From NCBI GenBank assembly GCA_964416195.1, contig CAYQDB010000019.1, forward strand, positions 1-45,049: DNA of 45,049 nt, in the 5' to 3' direction. The position numbers and the translations under genes were made by a program. This DNA is from CAYQDB01 sp964416195 (GTDB lineage: Bacteria; Zixibacteria; MSB-5A5; GN15; FEB-12). Shown one piece after another: positions 6,740 to 15,286 of the stretch (position 1 is the stretch's first letter; the number at the start of each line of letters is the position of its first letter). Under the pieces are notes generated by a model. It did no database searches. It was given only the letters and a program-made list of their open reading frames with translations, and was not told the origin of the DNA.

Positions 6740-8941
6740 ATGAGTCGACTCCTGAAGGATCTGAATAAGGTACAGCGCGAAGCTGTTACGATGGTCTCTG
6801 GCCCTCTGCTAGTTATTGCCGGAGCGGGATCGGGCAAGACGCGCGTACTTACTCGTCGGCTGGCGTATATCCTCACCGAACGGATGGCCGAGCCACATCA
6901 GGTCCTGGCGGTCACATTTACCAACAAAGCCGCCGGAGAGATGAAAACGAGGATTTCCCGACTGCTGGGCAGTGAAATACTGGAAATGAATGTCTCCACT
7001 TTTCACTCCTTTTGCGCTCGCTTTCTACGGCGGGAAGCCGGCGCACTTGGTTATGACAGCTCCTATACGATCTTTGATGCTGATGATTCTGAAACCCTTG
7101 TGAAACGGTGCATCAAGGAATTGGGGCTGCTGGGTAGTCAGTTCACGCCGAAGTCCCAGTTGCGAAAGATTTCAGCAGCCAAAGATCGGATGCTGTCAGC
7201 CGATGCTTTTGCCGGTTCCGCTACAGGTTATTTCGAAAGCGCCACCGCTCGGATCTATAGCCTCTACCAGAAACGTCTCAGGGGATGCAACGCCATGGAT
7301 TTTGACGATCTCCTTTTCAATACTGTGTGGCTGTTGAGAAACAGTGATGAGATCAGCCGGAAGTATCGACACCGCTTTCGGTATCTGATGGTGGATGAAT
7401 ATCAGGATACCAATCACGTGCAGTACCTGCTGTTGAAGGCGCTGACGGGAGAGCATAACAATATCTGCGTTGTCGGTGATGAAGACCAGTCCATCTACGG
7501 CTGGCGTGGGGCGGATATACGCAATATCCTCGAATTCGAGAAAGACTTCCCCGGCGCGAAGATCATCAAGCTGGAACAGAACTACCGCTCGACCAGCGTC
7601 ATCCTTCAGGCAGCCTCCTCGGTAATCGAGAACAATGAAGCTCGCAAAGGCAAAACTCTGTGGACTGACACGCAGGGCGGGGAGAAGCTGAAGCTGCTAT
7701 TGGTGGATTCCGCAGCCGAAGAAGCCGTGCACGTGGTGGAGGAGATCAATCGCCGCCGACCGGAAACCGACCTCAAAGAGACAGTCGTGCTCTACCGCAC
7801 CAACGCTCAGTCACGTCCTTTTGAGGAACAGTTGCGGCGGAGCTACATCCCCTATCAGATCATAGGCGGCATTTCCTTCTACCAGAGGAAAGAGATCAAG
7901 GACCTGATGGCCTACCTCAGGCTGGTTGTCAATATCAAGGATGACATTTCGTTCGGGCGTGTTATAAACTATCCCCGACGAGGAATTGGAGACAAGACGG
8001 TTGCCGATATTACTACCCTTGCCCGCCGCAACGGTATCTCCGGGTATGAAGTCCTGTTACACGCGGACGAGTATCCGGAGCTGGCGAACAGGCGGAATCG
8101 GTTTGAGCCGTTTGTTAAGCTGATTGAAAAGTACCGGGCACAGGCCGAGACAGTTGCCATAGACCTCTTAACGCAGGCGCTGGTTGAGGATCTGAACTTG
8201 CTGGAGGAGTTGCGCTCGGAGGGGGAGATAATCGGCCAGACAAGAATAGAAAACGTGGAGGCCTTTATTGAGGGCATGGCCGAGTTTGCCCGCTCCAATG
8301 TGCACGCAACCCTGGCGCAATATCTTGCCGAAATCTCGCTGTTTACAGATATCGATGAGTATGACGAGACAGACGATAAAGTGACACTGATGACCATTCA
8401 CTCGGCAAAAGGACTGGAATACGACACTGTTTTCCTGGTCGGTTTGGAGGAGGGGCTGTTTCCATTACAGCGGTCCATTTCTGAACCGCTGGAGCTTGAG
8501 GAAGAACGCCGCCTCTTCTATGTTGGGGCTACCCGCGCCCGGAGGGACCTCTACCTGTCGTCGGCCACCGTCCGATACCGATTTGGCGAGATACAGTCGA
8601 TCCCATCACGCTTTATAAAAGAGATACCCGAACAATTGGTGCAAGAAGTCGACCTGCGTACTACTCGCCACTTTGAGCATATCTCTGATTCCTCCCAGCT
8701 ACCTTCTCGCTTTTCGCGCTCGTTTGCTTCGACCAGCCGGAGCAAGGAGGGAATACACTACGATTTCGATCAGGATGACAGCTTGCAGGCCGGTCGTATC
8801 GTCCACCACCCCACCTTTGGACGAGGGAAGATCGTGAAGGTAGAAGGGTATGGCGATTCGCTGGTACTGGAAATCATGTTCTCCGGGGTGGGCCTCAAGA
8901 AGATCATGGCAAAATATACGAGGTTAAAGATTATCGGCTGA
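6740..8941 (+). CDS. pcrA: UvrD/PcrA-type ATP-dependent DNA helicase
   Basis: This superfamily 1A 3'-5' helicase acts in nucleotide excision and mismatch repair and in removing proteins from DNA. All helicase motifs are visible: N-terminal Q motif (LNKVQREAV), Walker A GAGSGKT at residues 28-34, DEYQDTN near 218, VVGDEDQSIYGWRGA, the TIHSAKGLEYD motif near 551, and RRLFYVGATRAR. The C-terminal tail (GRIVHHPTFGRGKIVKVEG) is the Tudor-like domain typical of PcrA that binds RNA polymerase. The 733 residues are full length. AGGG lies 5 bases before the ATG, although the promoter above may start the transcript inside it. It is monocistronic by spacing. Confidence 0.95.
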   Translation: MSRLLKDLNKVQREAVTMVSGPLLVIAGAGSGKTRVLTRRLAYILTERMAEPHQVLAVTFTNKAAGEMKTRISRLLGSEILEMNVSTFHSFCARFLRREAGALGYDSSYTIFDADDSETLVKRCIKELGLLGSQFTPKSQLRKISAAKDRMLSADAFAGSATGYFESATARIYSLYQKRLRGCNAMDFDDLLFNTVWLLRNSDEISRKYRHRFRYLMVDEYQDTNHVQYLLLKALTGEHNNICVVGDEDQSIYGWRGADIRNILEFEKDFPGAKIIKLEQNYRSTSVILQAASSVIENNEARKGKTLWTDTQGGEKLKLLLVDSAAEEAVHVVEEINRRRPETDLKETVVLYRTNAQSRPFEEQLRRSYIPYQIIGGISFYQRKEIKDLMAYLRLVVNIKDDISFGRVINYPRRGIGDKTVADITTLARRNGISGYEVLLHADEYPELANRRNRFEPFVKLIEKYRAQAETVAIDLLTQALVEDLNLLEELRSEGEIIGQTRIENVEAFIEGMAEFARSNVHATLAQYLAEISLFTDIDEYDETDDKVTLMTIHSAKGLEYDTVFLVGLEEGLFPLQRSISEPLELEEERRLFYVGATRARRDLYLSSATVRYRFGEIQSIPSRFIKEIPEQLVQEVDLRTTRHFEHISDSSQLPSRFSRSFASTSRSKEGIHYDFDQDDSLQAGRIVHHPTFGRGKIVKVEGYGDSLVLEIMFSGVGLKKIMAKYTRLKIIG

Positions 8942-9177
8942 TTGACTTGTAGGAAAGCAGAGCGCACTGCTGCCTACCAAAACGTGTATTCGAGGGAGTC
9001 CCCCTGGATACAGCGAAAAAACTCTTGAGAATTATCATCTGTAACCCAAACGTGTATTATATTATAGAAGAAGGTCGAAACACATGTTTGGTAGCCGGTG
9101 GGGATTCGGATCGGGTACCGGCACCGCCGAGCAAGCGTGAGGAGCCTTGAATAACCATCTTTGGGGAGATGATACTT

Positions 9178-9477
9178 ATGAATAAGTCGCCTGATGACAC
9201 TGCCCGCTCAGGGGGCGGAGGTCGGAGACTTCGACAACGGGTGAGAGGATACTTCTCCGGGAAAAAGGCGAAAACAGCCGGAGCAGCCACTATCCTGGCC
9301 CCAATTGTCGGATACGTCGTTAACGATTTGAGAAAACCGGACAGCCTGATTCGCCGTCTGGCGGGGACAACGGTGCGGAAGCTTCTATCTTCAAGGAGCA
9401 AGGGAACAAAGGCAATTGATATCTCCGACAAAGTCGACGTTGTTGCCGGTAAAGATGAGATTGAACCGCGACCTTGA
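9178..9477 (+). CDS. Small basic protein of unknown function
   Basis: This is a 99-residue protein that I do not recognise. It has a Gly/Arg-rich basic N-terminus (SGGGGRRLRQRVRGYFSGKK), a moderately hydrophobic stretch (TAGAATILAPIVGYVVNDL, residues about 37-55) that could be a membrane-associated helix, another basic section and an acidic end. ATG 9178 is preferred over ATG 9169 because GGGGAG (9163-9168) is properly spaced only from 9178. The GC and codon use resemble neighbours. It lies between pcrA and a convergent methyltransferase gene. A short direct repeat (AAACGTGTATT near 8980 and 9047) is upstream. It could be a real small gene, but this rests on the ribosome site and length alone. 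Confidence 0.5.
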   Translation: MNKSPDDTARSGGGGRRLRQRVRGYFSGKKAKTAGAATILAPIVGYVVNDLRKPDSLIRRLAGTTVRKLLSSRSKGTKAIDISDKVDVVAGKDEIEPRP

Positions 9478-9564
9478 CCGTCAATCATCGTCGGGCTGTT
9501 TATTCCCGTGTGCCTGACCGGAGAAGAGCTGGGGGAAAGTAGCCGGTTCAGTTCCTGACGCTCG

Positions 9565-10194
9565 TTATTTCCAACCCTTGACTCCTATAAAGGAACCTTC
9601 CCCGTAACCTTCCCTGAATGGTTGCCTTCCGGCGTCATTATGCATCTCTTCAAAAAGGGTTTGAACGAAGGTAAAATCTCTGAACTTTGCCTCCTGAAGA
9701 CGCGAGACGACTTCATCTACCGAATAGAAGGTCGCATCCTTGTAGAAAACATTGTCTTTCTTCTTCTCCTGGTAGATCTTCCCCAGCCGGCTGTTGCGGT
9801 CGATAAAGCCGATGATAAGAGCCCCCTCCGGCCTAAGGACCCTGTATGCCTCCCGGAATGAAGCATCTATGTCGTTCAGGAAACAGATAGTGGTCACCAT
9901 AAGTGCAAAATCAAACTGAGCTTCCGCAAAGGGGAGGGCTTCAGCCACCCCGGTGATGACATCAATACCTCTTTTGCGTGCCACTTGTCCCATAGCTTTG
10001 GATGGTTCAACCCCAATCGTAATCCCCAGGGGCGCTGCAAAGCGACCGGTTCCGACGCCGATCTCAATTCCTGCGTTACTCTTCGGCAGTAGAGCCTTCA
10101 GAGCACGAAGCTCCGATTGATAGATGTCTGGGTGTTTGTCAAACCATTCTTCGTACTTGTTTGTATGTGTCTCAAAGGGCGAGGTCCTTGGCAT
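9565..10194 (-). CDS. Class I SAM-dependent methyltransferase (Methyltransf_11 type)
   Basis: The 209-residue protein has the Rossmann-fold methyltransferase signature. SAM-binding motif I is GIEIGVGTGRFA (residues about 42-53), an acidic residue follows (GVEPSKAMGQ), motif II is EALPFAEAQFDFALMVTTICFL, and the post-motif region is REAYRVLRPEGALIIGFID. It resembles UbiE/COQ5-like and many unassigned small-molecule methyltransferases; the substrate cannot be told. A good ribosome site (GAGGAT) lies 6 bases before ATG 10194. It is a single gene with no helpful neighbours. Confidence 0.85.
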   Translation of the reverse strand: MPRTSPFETHTNKYEEWFDKHPDIYQSELRALKALLPKSNAGIEIGVGTGRFAAPLGITIGVEPSKAMGQVARKRGIDVITGVAEALPFAEAQFDFALMVTTICFLNDIDASFREAYRVLRPEGALIIGFIDRNSRLGKIYQEKKKDNVFYKDATFYSVDEVVSRLQEAKFRDFTFVQTLFEEMHNDAGRQPFREGYGEGSFIGVKGWK

Positions 10195-10544
10195 AGCTTA
10201 TCCTCATTCAAACTTGGTAGGGCCGGCTGCCTCAGAGCAGCAAACCACCCGCTGTTGTGATCCCCGAGTCTCGGAGCTTTGGCCGGTGGCACCGTCGGCG
10301 GTCGTTTTCGCAATAGCTTCATGGTTGTACAATGGTGAGTATACACTACTATTACAGTATCAACAAGAGTCGACCGAGGTTGTATCCTCAAGCTCGTTTG
10401 GGGATGTTGTGGCGGAGTAATTTGTTGTGAAGCTGTTTTTTGATATTTCCCTACGCTGTCAAGAGCCCTGTCGTAACGGCTACACTGGTTGGGTCAGGAA
10501 AGGATTGCTGACCACGCACAAAAACAGCTTTGATCGCCTTGTTG
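10195..10544 (+). other. Intergenic region, no gene seen
   Basis: About 350 bases separate the methyltransferase start from the last gene of the exporter operon. It contains an 11-base inverted repeat, AAGCTGTTTTT at 10430-10440 and AAAAACAGCTT at 10520-10530. On the minus strand there is a possible -10 box TATACT (10343-10338) before the methyltransferase gene, but its nearest -35 (TTGATA) is only 14 bases away. The short reading frames here have no ribosome sites or recognisable products. Confidence 0.5.
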
Positions 10545-11636
10545 CTACCGTTTGGTGAATCGCAGAGCTGAGAAACCAAATATGACAATGGCGAAGACCG
10601 TCTGAGCTATGATGTCCGGCAGCAAATCGAAGAACCCGGCGCCTCTCATCATAATGGCACGGACAATGCTCAGGAAATAGCGCATCGGGTTTAGATATGT
10701 AAGGTACTGCAGCCACTGTGGCATATTGGCAATAGGGGTAAAGAAACCGGAAGTAAGCAGTGCAAAAATCGCAAAAAACCAGGCGAGAAACATCGCTTGC
10801 TGTTGTGTTGTTGTCACCGTTGAGAAAAACATCCCCATACCTAACGCAGCCAGAAGGTAGATTGCTGTCAGTACAAACAGCAATACCGGTGAACCGACAA
10901 AGGGGACTCCAAACCAAAGCGCGCCGGCAGTCAGAACAAAGACTGTCTCAAACAGTCCCAAAATGGCGAACGGGGTGATCTTTCCAAGCAGGAGGGTTAT
11001 CGTGGAGATGGGGGTGACGAGCAATTGCTCGAGGGTGCCTTGTTCGCGCTCGCGCACGATACTCATTGAGGTAAGCATAACCGCCAGCATCGTCAGCAGG
11101 GCCGCCACGATGCCGGGCACCATGTAGTAGACCGACTCAGCCTCTGGGTTGTAAAGAACCTGCTGTCTTAGTTCCACCAGTGGATGTAAATGGCTCTGCT
11201 CCTGCGAGAACTTCTGCGTGATCCGGGCGGCATAACCTAACCCGATCAGGGCTGAGTTGGAGTTGGTGCCGTCGGCTACCAGGCCGATCGTGACCTCCTC
11301 CCCCTGGACGATTTTCTCAGAGAAGTCTTCTGGGATAATGAGAGCCATTTCGCCAGTGCCCCTTTTGAATCGGTTCTGCAGGTCTATTAGTGAGGTCTCG
11401 ACTTGGTTTGGTATGAAGTAGTTCCCGGCGCGCATGGCGCTGATGAACTCACAAGCAAGCTGGCTGTGGTCAAAGTCGTAGACATCAAGTGCAATCTGTT
11501 TAACCTCGGTGTTGACGACATAACCAAAGAGGATAAGCTGGATTAGCGGCATGGCGAAAATAAGCCGAAGCATGTTCGTATCACGGAAGACCTGCAGGAA
11601 TTCCTTCTTAACAAGTCCTACAAATGCTCGCCACAT
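10545..11636 (-). CDS. ABC-2 type transporter permease (YbhR/YhhJ-like)
   Basis: This inner-membrane subunit of an ABC-2 exporter has 363 residues. It has an N-terminal transmembrane helix (about residues 24-44), a large periplasmic domain (about 45-175), then five more membrane helices (VPGIVAALLTMLAVMLTSM, FAILGLFETVFVLTAGALW, VLLFVLTAIYLLAALGMGMFF and others). The loop VREREQGTLEQLLVTP is the coupling-helix signature of this family. It is the last gene of the operon, starts 2 bases after the upstream permease stop, and is its paralogue. The pair should form the heterodimeric membrane part of a YbhFSR-type drug or lipophile exporter. The substrate is unknown. Confidence 0.92.
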   Translation of the reverse strand: MWRAFVGLVKKEFLQVFRDTNMLRLIFAMPLIQLILFGYVVNTEVKQIALDVYDFDHSQLACEFISAMRAGNYFIPNQVETSLIDLQNRFKRGTGEMALIIPEDFSEKIVQGEEVTIGLVADGTNSNSALIGLGYAARITQKFSQEQSHLHPLVELRQQVLYNPEAESVYYMVPGIVAALLTMLAVMLTSMSIVREREQGTLEQLLVTPISTITLLLGKITPFAILGLFETVFVLTAGALWFGVPFVGSPVLLFVLTAIYLLAALGMGMFFSTVTTTQQQAMFLAWFFAIFALLTSGFFTPIANMPQWLQYLTYLNPMRYFLSIVRAIMMRGAGFFDLLPDIIAQTVFAIVIFGFSALRFTKR

Positions 11637-11638
11637 GG

Positions 11639-12745
11639 CTATCCGACCCTCGTGCTGAACTTCCGTGACGCAACCAAAATCATTACAGCCATTAACAGCA
11701 GTAGCGACAGACCCTGGCCTGCGAGAAGACTTAGTCCGGCCCCCTTGAGCATGATCCCGCGAATAATAGTGACGAAGTATTTGGCCGGTACAATGTAACT
11801 TAACAATTGCAGCGCTGTCGGCATATTCTTAATGGCAAAGATGAATCCGGACAACATCACCGACGGCAACATAGTTGTCATAACTGCAAACATCCCTGCG
11901 ACCTGCTGCGTTTTGACCAGTGACGATATCAGGATGCCTATTGAGAGCGAAGTGGATACATATATGAGACCAAATCCGAGTAGAAGCAGATGCGAGCCGA
12001 CAAAGGGTACACCGAAAATGACTTTGGCGAAGATGAGGACAAGAATCCCATCAAGGAAAGCGATAACGACATAGGGGAGGATCTTTCCCAGAAGTATTTC
12101 TATTGGTTTGACGGGAGCGGTCAGAAGTTGCTCCAGGGTGCCGGTTTCCTTCTCGCGGGCGATTGTAAGCGAGGTAAGCAGAGCCGAGATCATCAAAAGG
12201 ACTATTGCCACCAAGGCAGGAACGAAGAAATGGGCGGATTTTAGATCGGGATTGTACAGGATTTGTGGTGAGATCGTTATGCCCTGAATACGGGTGTTAG
12301 GGTCAAGGCGGTTGACGAGGAATTGTTGCAGCATCTGGTTGGAATAATTCTGAACGGCGGCGCTTGTATTGTTATCTGAGCCATCGACAACCAGACCTAA
12401 CGCAAACGATTCCCCTCGGTGTAGGGCCTTGGCGAAGCCCGGCTTGATGACCAGGACAGCCTGTGTCTGTCCTGACCTCAGGATCTGATCCGGGTCATGG
12501 TAATCAACCGTCTCATTGGGTCTGCTGAAGTATTTCGAATTGTACAGCCTCTGCGCCAGCTCACGAGACTCTAACGTCCTGTCGTAATCGACTATGGAAA
12601 TGACGATGTTTTCTATGTCCATGTTGATGGCATAGCCATACAGAAACGTCATCATGATCGGCATGAGAATGACGATGGTAAGCGAGCGGGCATCGCGTAG
12701 GACGTGATAGAACTCTTTCTGGGCAATAAACCTAAGCCTGCGCAT
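11639..12745 (-). CDS. ABC-2 type transporter permease (YbhS-like)
   Basis: This 368-residue membrane subunit is paralogous to the next gene. It has an N-terminal helix (LTIVILMPIMMTFLYGYAI), a periplasmic domain to about residue 175, the coupling motif AREKETGTLEQLLTAP, and further helices including VVIAFLDGILVLIFAKVIF and LLLLGFGLIYVSTSLSIGI. Its start overlaps the end of the upstream ATPase by 14 bases, so translation is probably coupled. It works with the two ATPases and the other permease as the inner-membrane part of the exporter. Confidence 0.92.
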   Translation of the reverse strand: MRRLRFIAQKEFYHVLRDARSLTIVILMPIMMTFLYGYAINMDIENIVISIVDYDRTLESRELAQRLYNSKYFSRPNETVDYHDPDQILRSGQTQAVLVIKPGFAKALHRGESFALGLVVDGSDNNTSAAVQNYSNQMLQQFLVNRLDPNTRIQGITISPQILYNPDLKSAHFFVPALVAIVLLMISALLTSLTIAREKETGTLEQLLTAPVKPIEILLGKILPYVVIAFLDGILVLIFAKVIFGVPFVGSHLLLLGFGLIYVSTSLSIGILISSLVKTQQVAGMFAVMTTMLPSVMLSGFIFAIKNMPTALQLLSYIVPAKYFVTIIRGIMLKGAGLSLLAGQGLSLLLLMAVMILVASRKFSTRVG

Positions 12746-13481
12746 TGGCTTTTTCCTCAGACCTGATCAGCTTGATAAATGTATCTTCAAGGTTATCGCA
12801 GGCGAGCTTTTGCACAAGGTCGAACGGTCGTCCCACCTCGACTATGCAGCCTTGGTGCATGATGGAGATGCGTCCGCAGTACTCCGCTTCATCCATGTAG
12901 TGGGTGGTCACGAATATCGTCACATCTTCTTCGGATAGTTCGTATAGAATCTCCCAGAATCTGCGGCGGAAGACCGGGTCCACCCCGGCGGTCGGTTCAT
13001 CGAGAAAAAGTATCTGTGGCTCGTGCAGAAGAGCCACGCCCAGCGCCAGACGCTGGCGCCAACCGATAGGAAGAGAGCCGGCCCGGCGGTGGATGAAGTC
13101 GTGCAGCGACAGGCGGTTGGAGAGTGCTGCGATACGTTGCTGAACATAGGATTTCGGTAGCCCGTAGGCGGCTCCGTAGAAACCCATATTTTCCTGTCCG
13201 GTGAGGTCGGGGTAGAGCGAAAATTTCTGTGACATGTAGCCGATGTGTTTTTTGATTTGTTCCGGCTGCGTGTAGATGTCGAAACCAGCGACTCTGCCCG
13301 TACCCGAAGTAGGTAGCAACAGGCCGCACAGCATTCGTATGGTGGTTGTTTTACCCGCACCGTTAGCGCCCAGGAAGCCAAAAGTCTCTCCCTTATTAAC
13401 TGTCAGCGAGATGTTGTCGACCGCCTTGAACTGACCGAAATGCCGCGACAGGTTTTCAATCACTACCGCCTGCTGATTCAT
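12732..13481 (-). CDS. ABC transporter ATPase, second nucleotide-binding subunit (YbhF C-half-like)
   Basis: This 249-residue cytoplasmic ATPase has Walker A GANGAGKTT (38-46), Q-loop MSQKFSLYPDL, Walker B ILFLDEPTAGVD (157-168) and a normal H-loop VTTHYMDEAE (His194). Its signature motif is degenerate, LPIGW (137-141) instead of LSGGQ. ATG 13481 overlaps the upstream ATPase stop by 4 bases (ATGA) and has GGAGCG upstream; an extension to 13511 is only the upstream gene read out of frame. In E. coli YbhF the two ATPase halves are one polypeptide of about 578 residues; here they are two genes. Confidence 0.92.
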   Translation of the reverse strand: MNQQAVVIENLSRHFGQFKAVDNISLTVNKGETFGFLGANGAGKTTTIRMLCGLLLPTSGTGRVAGFDIYTQPEQIKKHIGYMSQKFSLYPDLTGQENMGFYGAAYGLPKSYVQQRIAALSNRLSLHDFIHRRAGSLPIGWRQRLALGVALLHEPQILFLDEPTAGVDPVFRRRFWEILYELSEEDVTIFVTTHYMDEAEYCGRISIMHQGCIVEVGRPFDLVQKLACDNLEDTFIKLIRSEEKANAQA

Positions 13482-14392
13482 TTCGCACGCTCCATCAACT
13501 GGATAAAACAATCCTCAAGGTCGGGTTCGATCGGCGTCACTTTGCTGGCGTCAACGCCAATCCGCTTAAGAGCTGCTGACACGTCCTCTTGATTCAGGTC
13601 AGCGCTTGTGTAGAGATGCAAACCGGAACCAAAGCGTTGTGAGCGAACCAGATGCGTTTCATTGATTCTGTTGACGAGTTGTCTGGTCGGTTCGATATCC
13701 AGGAAATACACTTTTCCATCAAACAGGTCTATCAACTGCGCCGGTATTCCCTCGGTAAGTTTCCTGCCGTCAAATACAAAGCAGGCTCGGTCGGCGCGGG
13801 CCACTTCATCCATGTAAGGAGTCGTGATTATGATAGTGCTTCCCTGCTTCTTGAGGTTCAACAGGATTTCCCAGAACTGCCGCCGGGATAGCGGGTCCAC
13901 ACCGGTCGTCGGCTCGTCGAGCAGCAGCAGTTGCGGATCGTGCATCAAGGCACAGGAAAGCGCCAATTTCTGCTTCATGCCGCCGGAAAGGTCTCCGGCT
14001 CGCCGGTTGGAAAATGGCTCGAGATTGGAGAAAGTGTAAAGATAATCGCGCTTCTTCCTATACCGATCACCGGTGATGCCATAGATACCGGCGTAGAAGA
14101 GGAGATTCTCCTCGACGCTCAGGTCGGGATAGAGCGAGAACGTCTGGGGCATGTAGCCCAGCAGTGGCTTTATCCGGTCAAACTGCTTGAATATGTCCAG
14201 GTTTTCAACGAAGGCTGAGCCGATATCGGCATCCAGGAGATTACATAGAGTACGCATGATGGTTGTTTTGCCGGCTCCGTCCGGCCCCACCAGGGCATAG
14301 ATTTCACCCTCGTTAACCTCGAAAGAGAAGTCGTTGACGGCAAGAATTTTTCCGTAGGCTTTTGATAGATGGGATACTGTTACAAATGCCAT
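13478..14392 (-). CDS. ABC transporter ATPase, first nucleotide-binding subunit (YbhF N-half-like)
   Basis: This 304-residue ATPase has Walker A GPDGAGKT (36-43), canonical signature LSGGMKQ (135-141) and Walker B LLLLDEPTTGVD with its catalytic Glu160. The H-loop position reads IITTPYMDE, so Pro192 replaces the usual His. After residue about 215 it has a C-terminal extension (DIEPTRQLVNRINETHLVRSQ region, shortened here) like the accessory domains of DrrA-type ATPases. The ATG overlaps the hlyD-like stop by one base (TAATG). It should dimerise with the next gene's product to power the two permeases. Confidence 0.92.
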   Translation of the reverse strand: MAFVTVSHLSKAYGKILAVNDFSFEVNEGEIYALVGPDGAGKTTIMRTLCNLLDADIGSAFVENLDIFKQFDRIKPLLGYMPQTFSLYPDLSVEENLLFYAGIYGITGDRYRKKRDYLYTFSNLEPFSNRRAGDLSGGMKQKLALSCALMHDPQLLLLDEPTTGVDPLSRRQFWEILLNLKKQGSTIIITTPYMDEVARADRACFVFDGRKLTEGIPAQLIDLFDGKVYFLDIEPTRQLVNRINETHLVRSQRFGSGLHLYTSADLNQEDVSAALKRIGVDASKVTPIEPDLEDCFIQLMERAK

Positions 14393-15285
14393 TACTTCTC
14401 GATAGTAACAAAAACGGGCATACCGATCTTCAGCCGACCGTTTTCATTTCCGACTCGCACCTTGACAGCGTAAACAAGGTTGGCGCGCGATTTTTTGGTC
14501 TGGACATTCTTGGGTGTGAATTCCGCTTCCTCCGATGTCCATACAACTTCACCGTGGTACTGCCTTTCGCCAGATTCAGTATCGATGGTTGCCTTGTCAC
14601 CCAGCTCAATCTCAGCGAAATCCCCCGTGGTCAGGTAGACCTTGACCCAGAGCGTGTCAAGACGTGAAATCTTGGCAATGGGCTTGCCGACTACCAGCAA
14701 TTCTCCTTTCTCGATGTGTTTTTCAGTAATAGTCCCGTTCATAGGAGATGTCGGATAACAGTCCTGCAGTTGACGTCGCAGCCGGTTTATGTCAGCTTTA
14801 ATCTTGGTAAGTTCTGCCTCGGTAGCTGTGATATTGGCCTGGGCGGCGCGACTTCCAAGCGCCGTCAAGGCACACTCATGTTCAAGCTGATCGAGCTGCT
14901 TCTGGGTGGCGGTGCCGGTTTTCGCAAGCGAAGCAACACGGTCGCGCTCGGAGCTGGCAAATCGCTCCGATTCCTTGGCCTTTTCAAACTGCAATTTTGC
15001 GGTTTGCAGTCGGGTTTGCGCAACCTTATGCCCTGCAAGCGCCGATTCCAGTTCCAACTTCAGGCGGCTGGCATCAATTATCAGAAGGGTATCACCCTCA
15101 CTGGCCTGTGAGCCTTCGTTAAAGCGAACTGATTCCACTCTGCCGGTAGCCTCGGCCGACACGATCACTTCATCGGCTTCAAGGAATCCAGAGCCGCTGG
15201 CAACATCGTTGCTCCTATTACACCCCGTCGAGGTAACGCTCAGTACAAACAAAATCCAAGTGACCAAGAGATGCTTTGCGTCCAT
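14392..15285 (-). CDS. HlyD-family periplasmic adaptor (YbhG-like), probable lipoprotein
   Basis: This membrane-fusion protein of a tripartite efflux pump links the inner-membrane ABC exporter to the outer-membrane channel. The 297 residues begin with a signal peptide ending in TSTGC (Cys22, probable but weak lipobox). A biotinyl/lipoyl-like half follows (VSAEATGRVESVRFNEGSQ; LLIIDASRL), then a long alpha-helical coiled-coil hairpin (about residues 70-170). The second lipoyl half (SPMNGTITEKHIEKGELLVVG) and a beta-barrel region (VWVKVYLTTGDFAEIELGD) complete it. It starts one base after the tolC-like stop, so it is translationally coupled. Confidence 0.92.
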   Translation of the reverse strand: MDAKHLLVTWILFVLSVTSTGCNRSNDVASGSGFLEADEVIVSAEATGRVESVRFNEGSQASEGDTLLIIDASRLKLELESALAGHKVAQTRLQTAKLQFEKAKESERFASSERDRVASLAKTGTATQKQLDQLEHECALTALGSRAAQANITATEAELTKIKADINRLRRQLQDCYPTSPMNGTITEKHIEKGELLVVGKPIAKISRLDTLWVKVYLTTGDFAEIELGDKATIDTESGERQYHGEVVWTSEEAEFTPKNVQTKKSRANLVYAVKVRVGNENGRLKIGMPVFVTIEK

Positions 15286-15286
15286 T

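Noticed and set aside
10338..10363. TTGATA/TATACT pair upstream of the methyltransferase gene as a promoter
   Set aside because: The spacer is only 14 bases.
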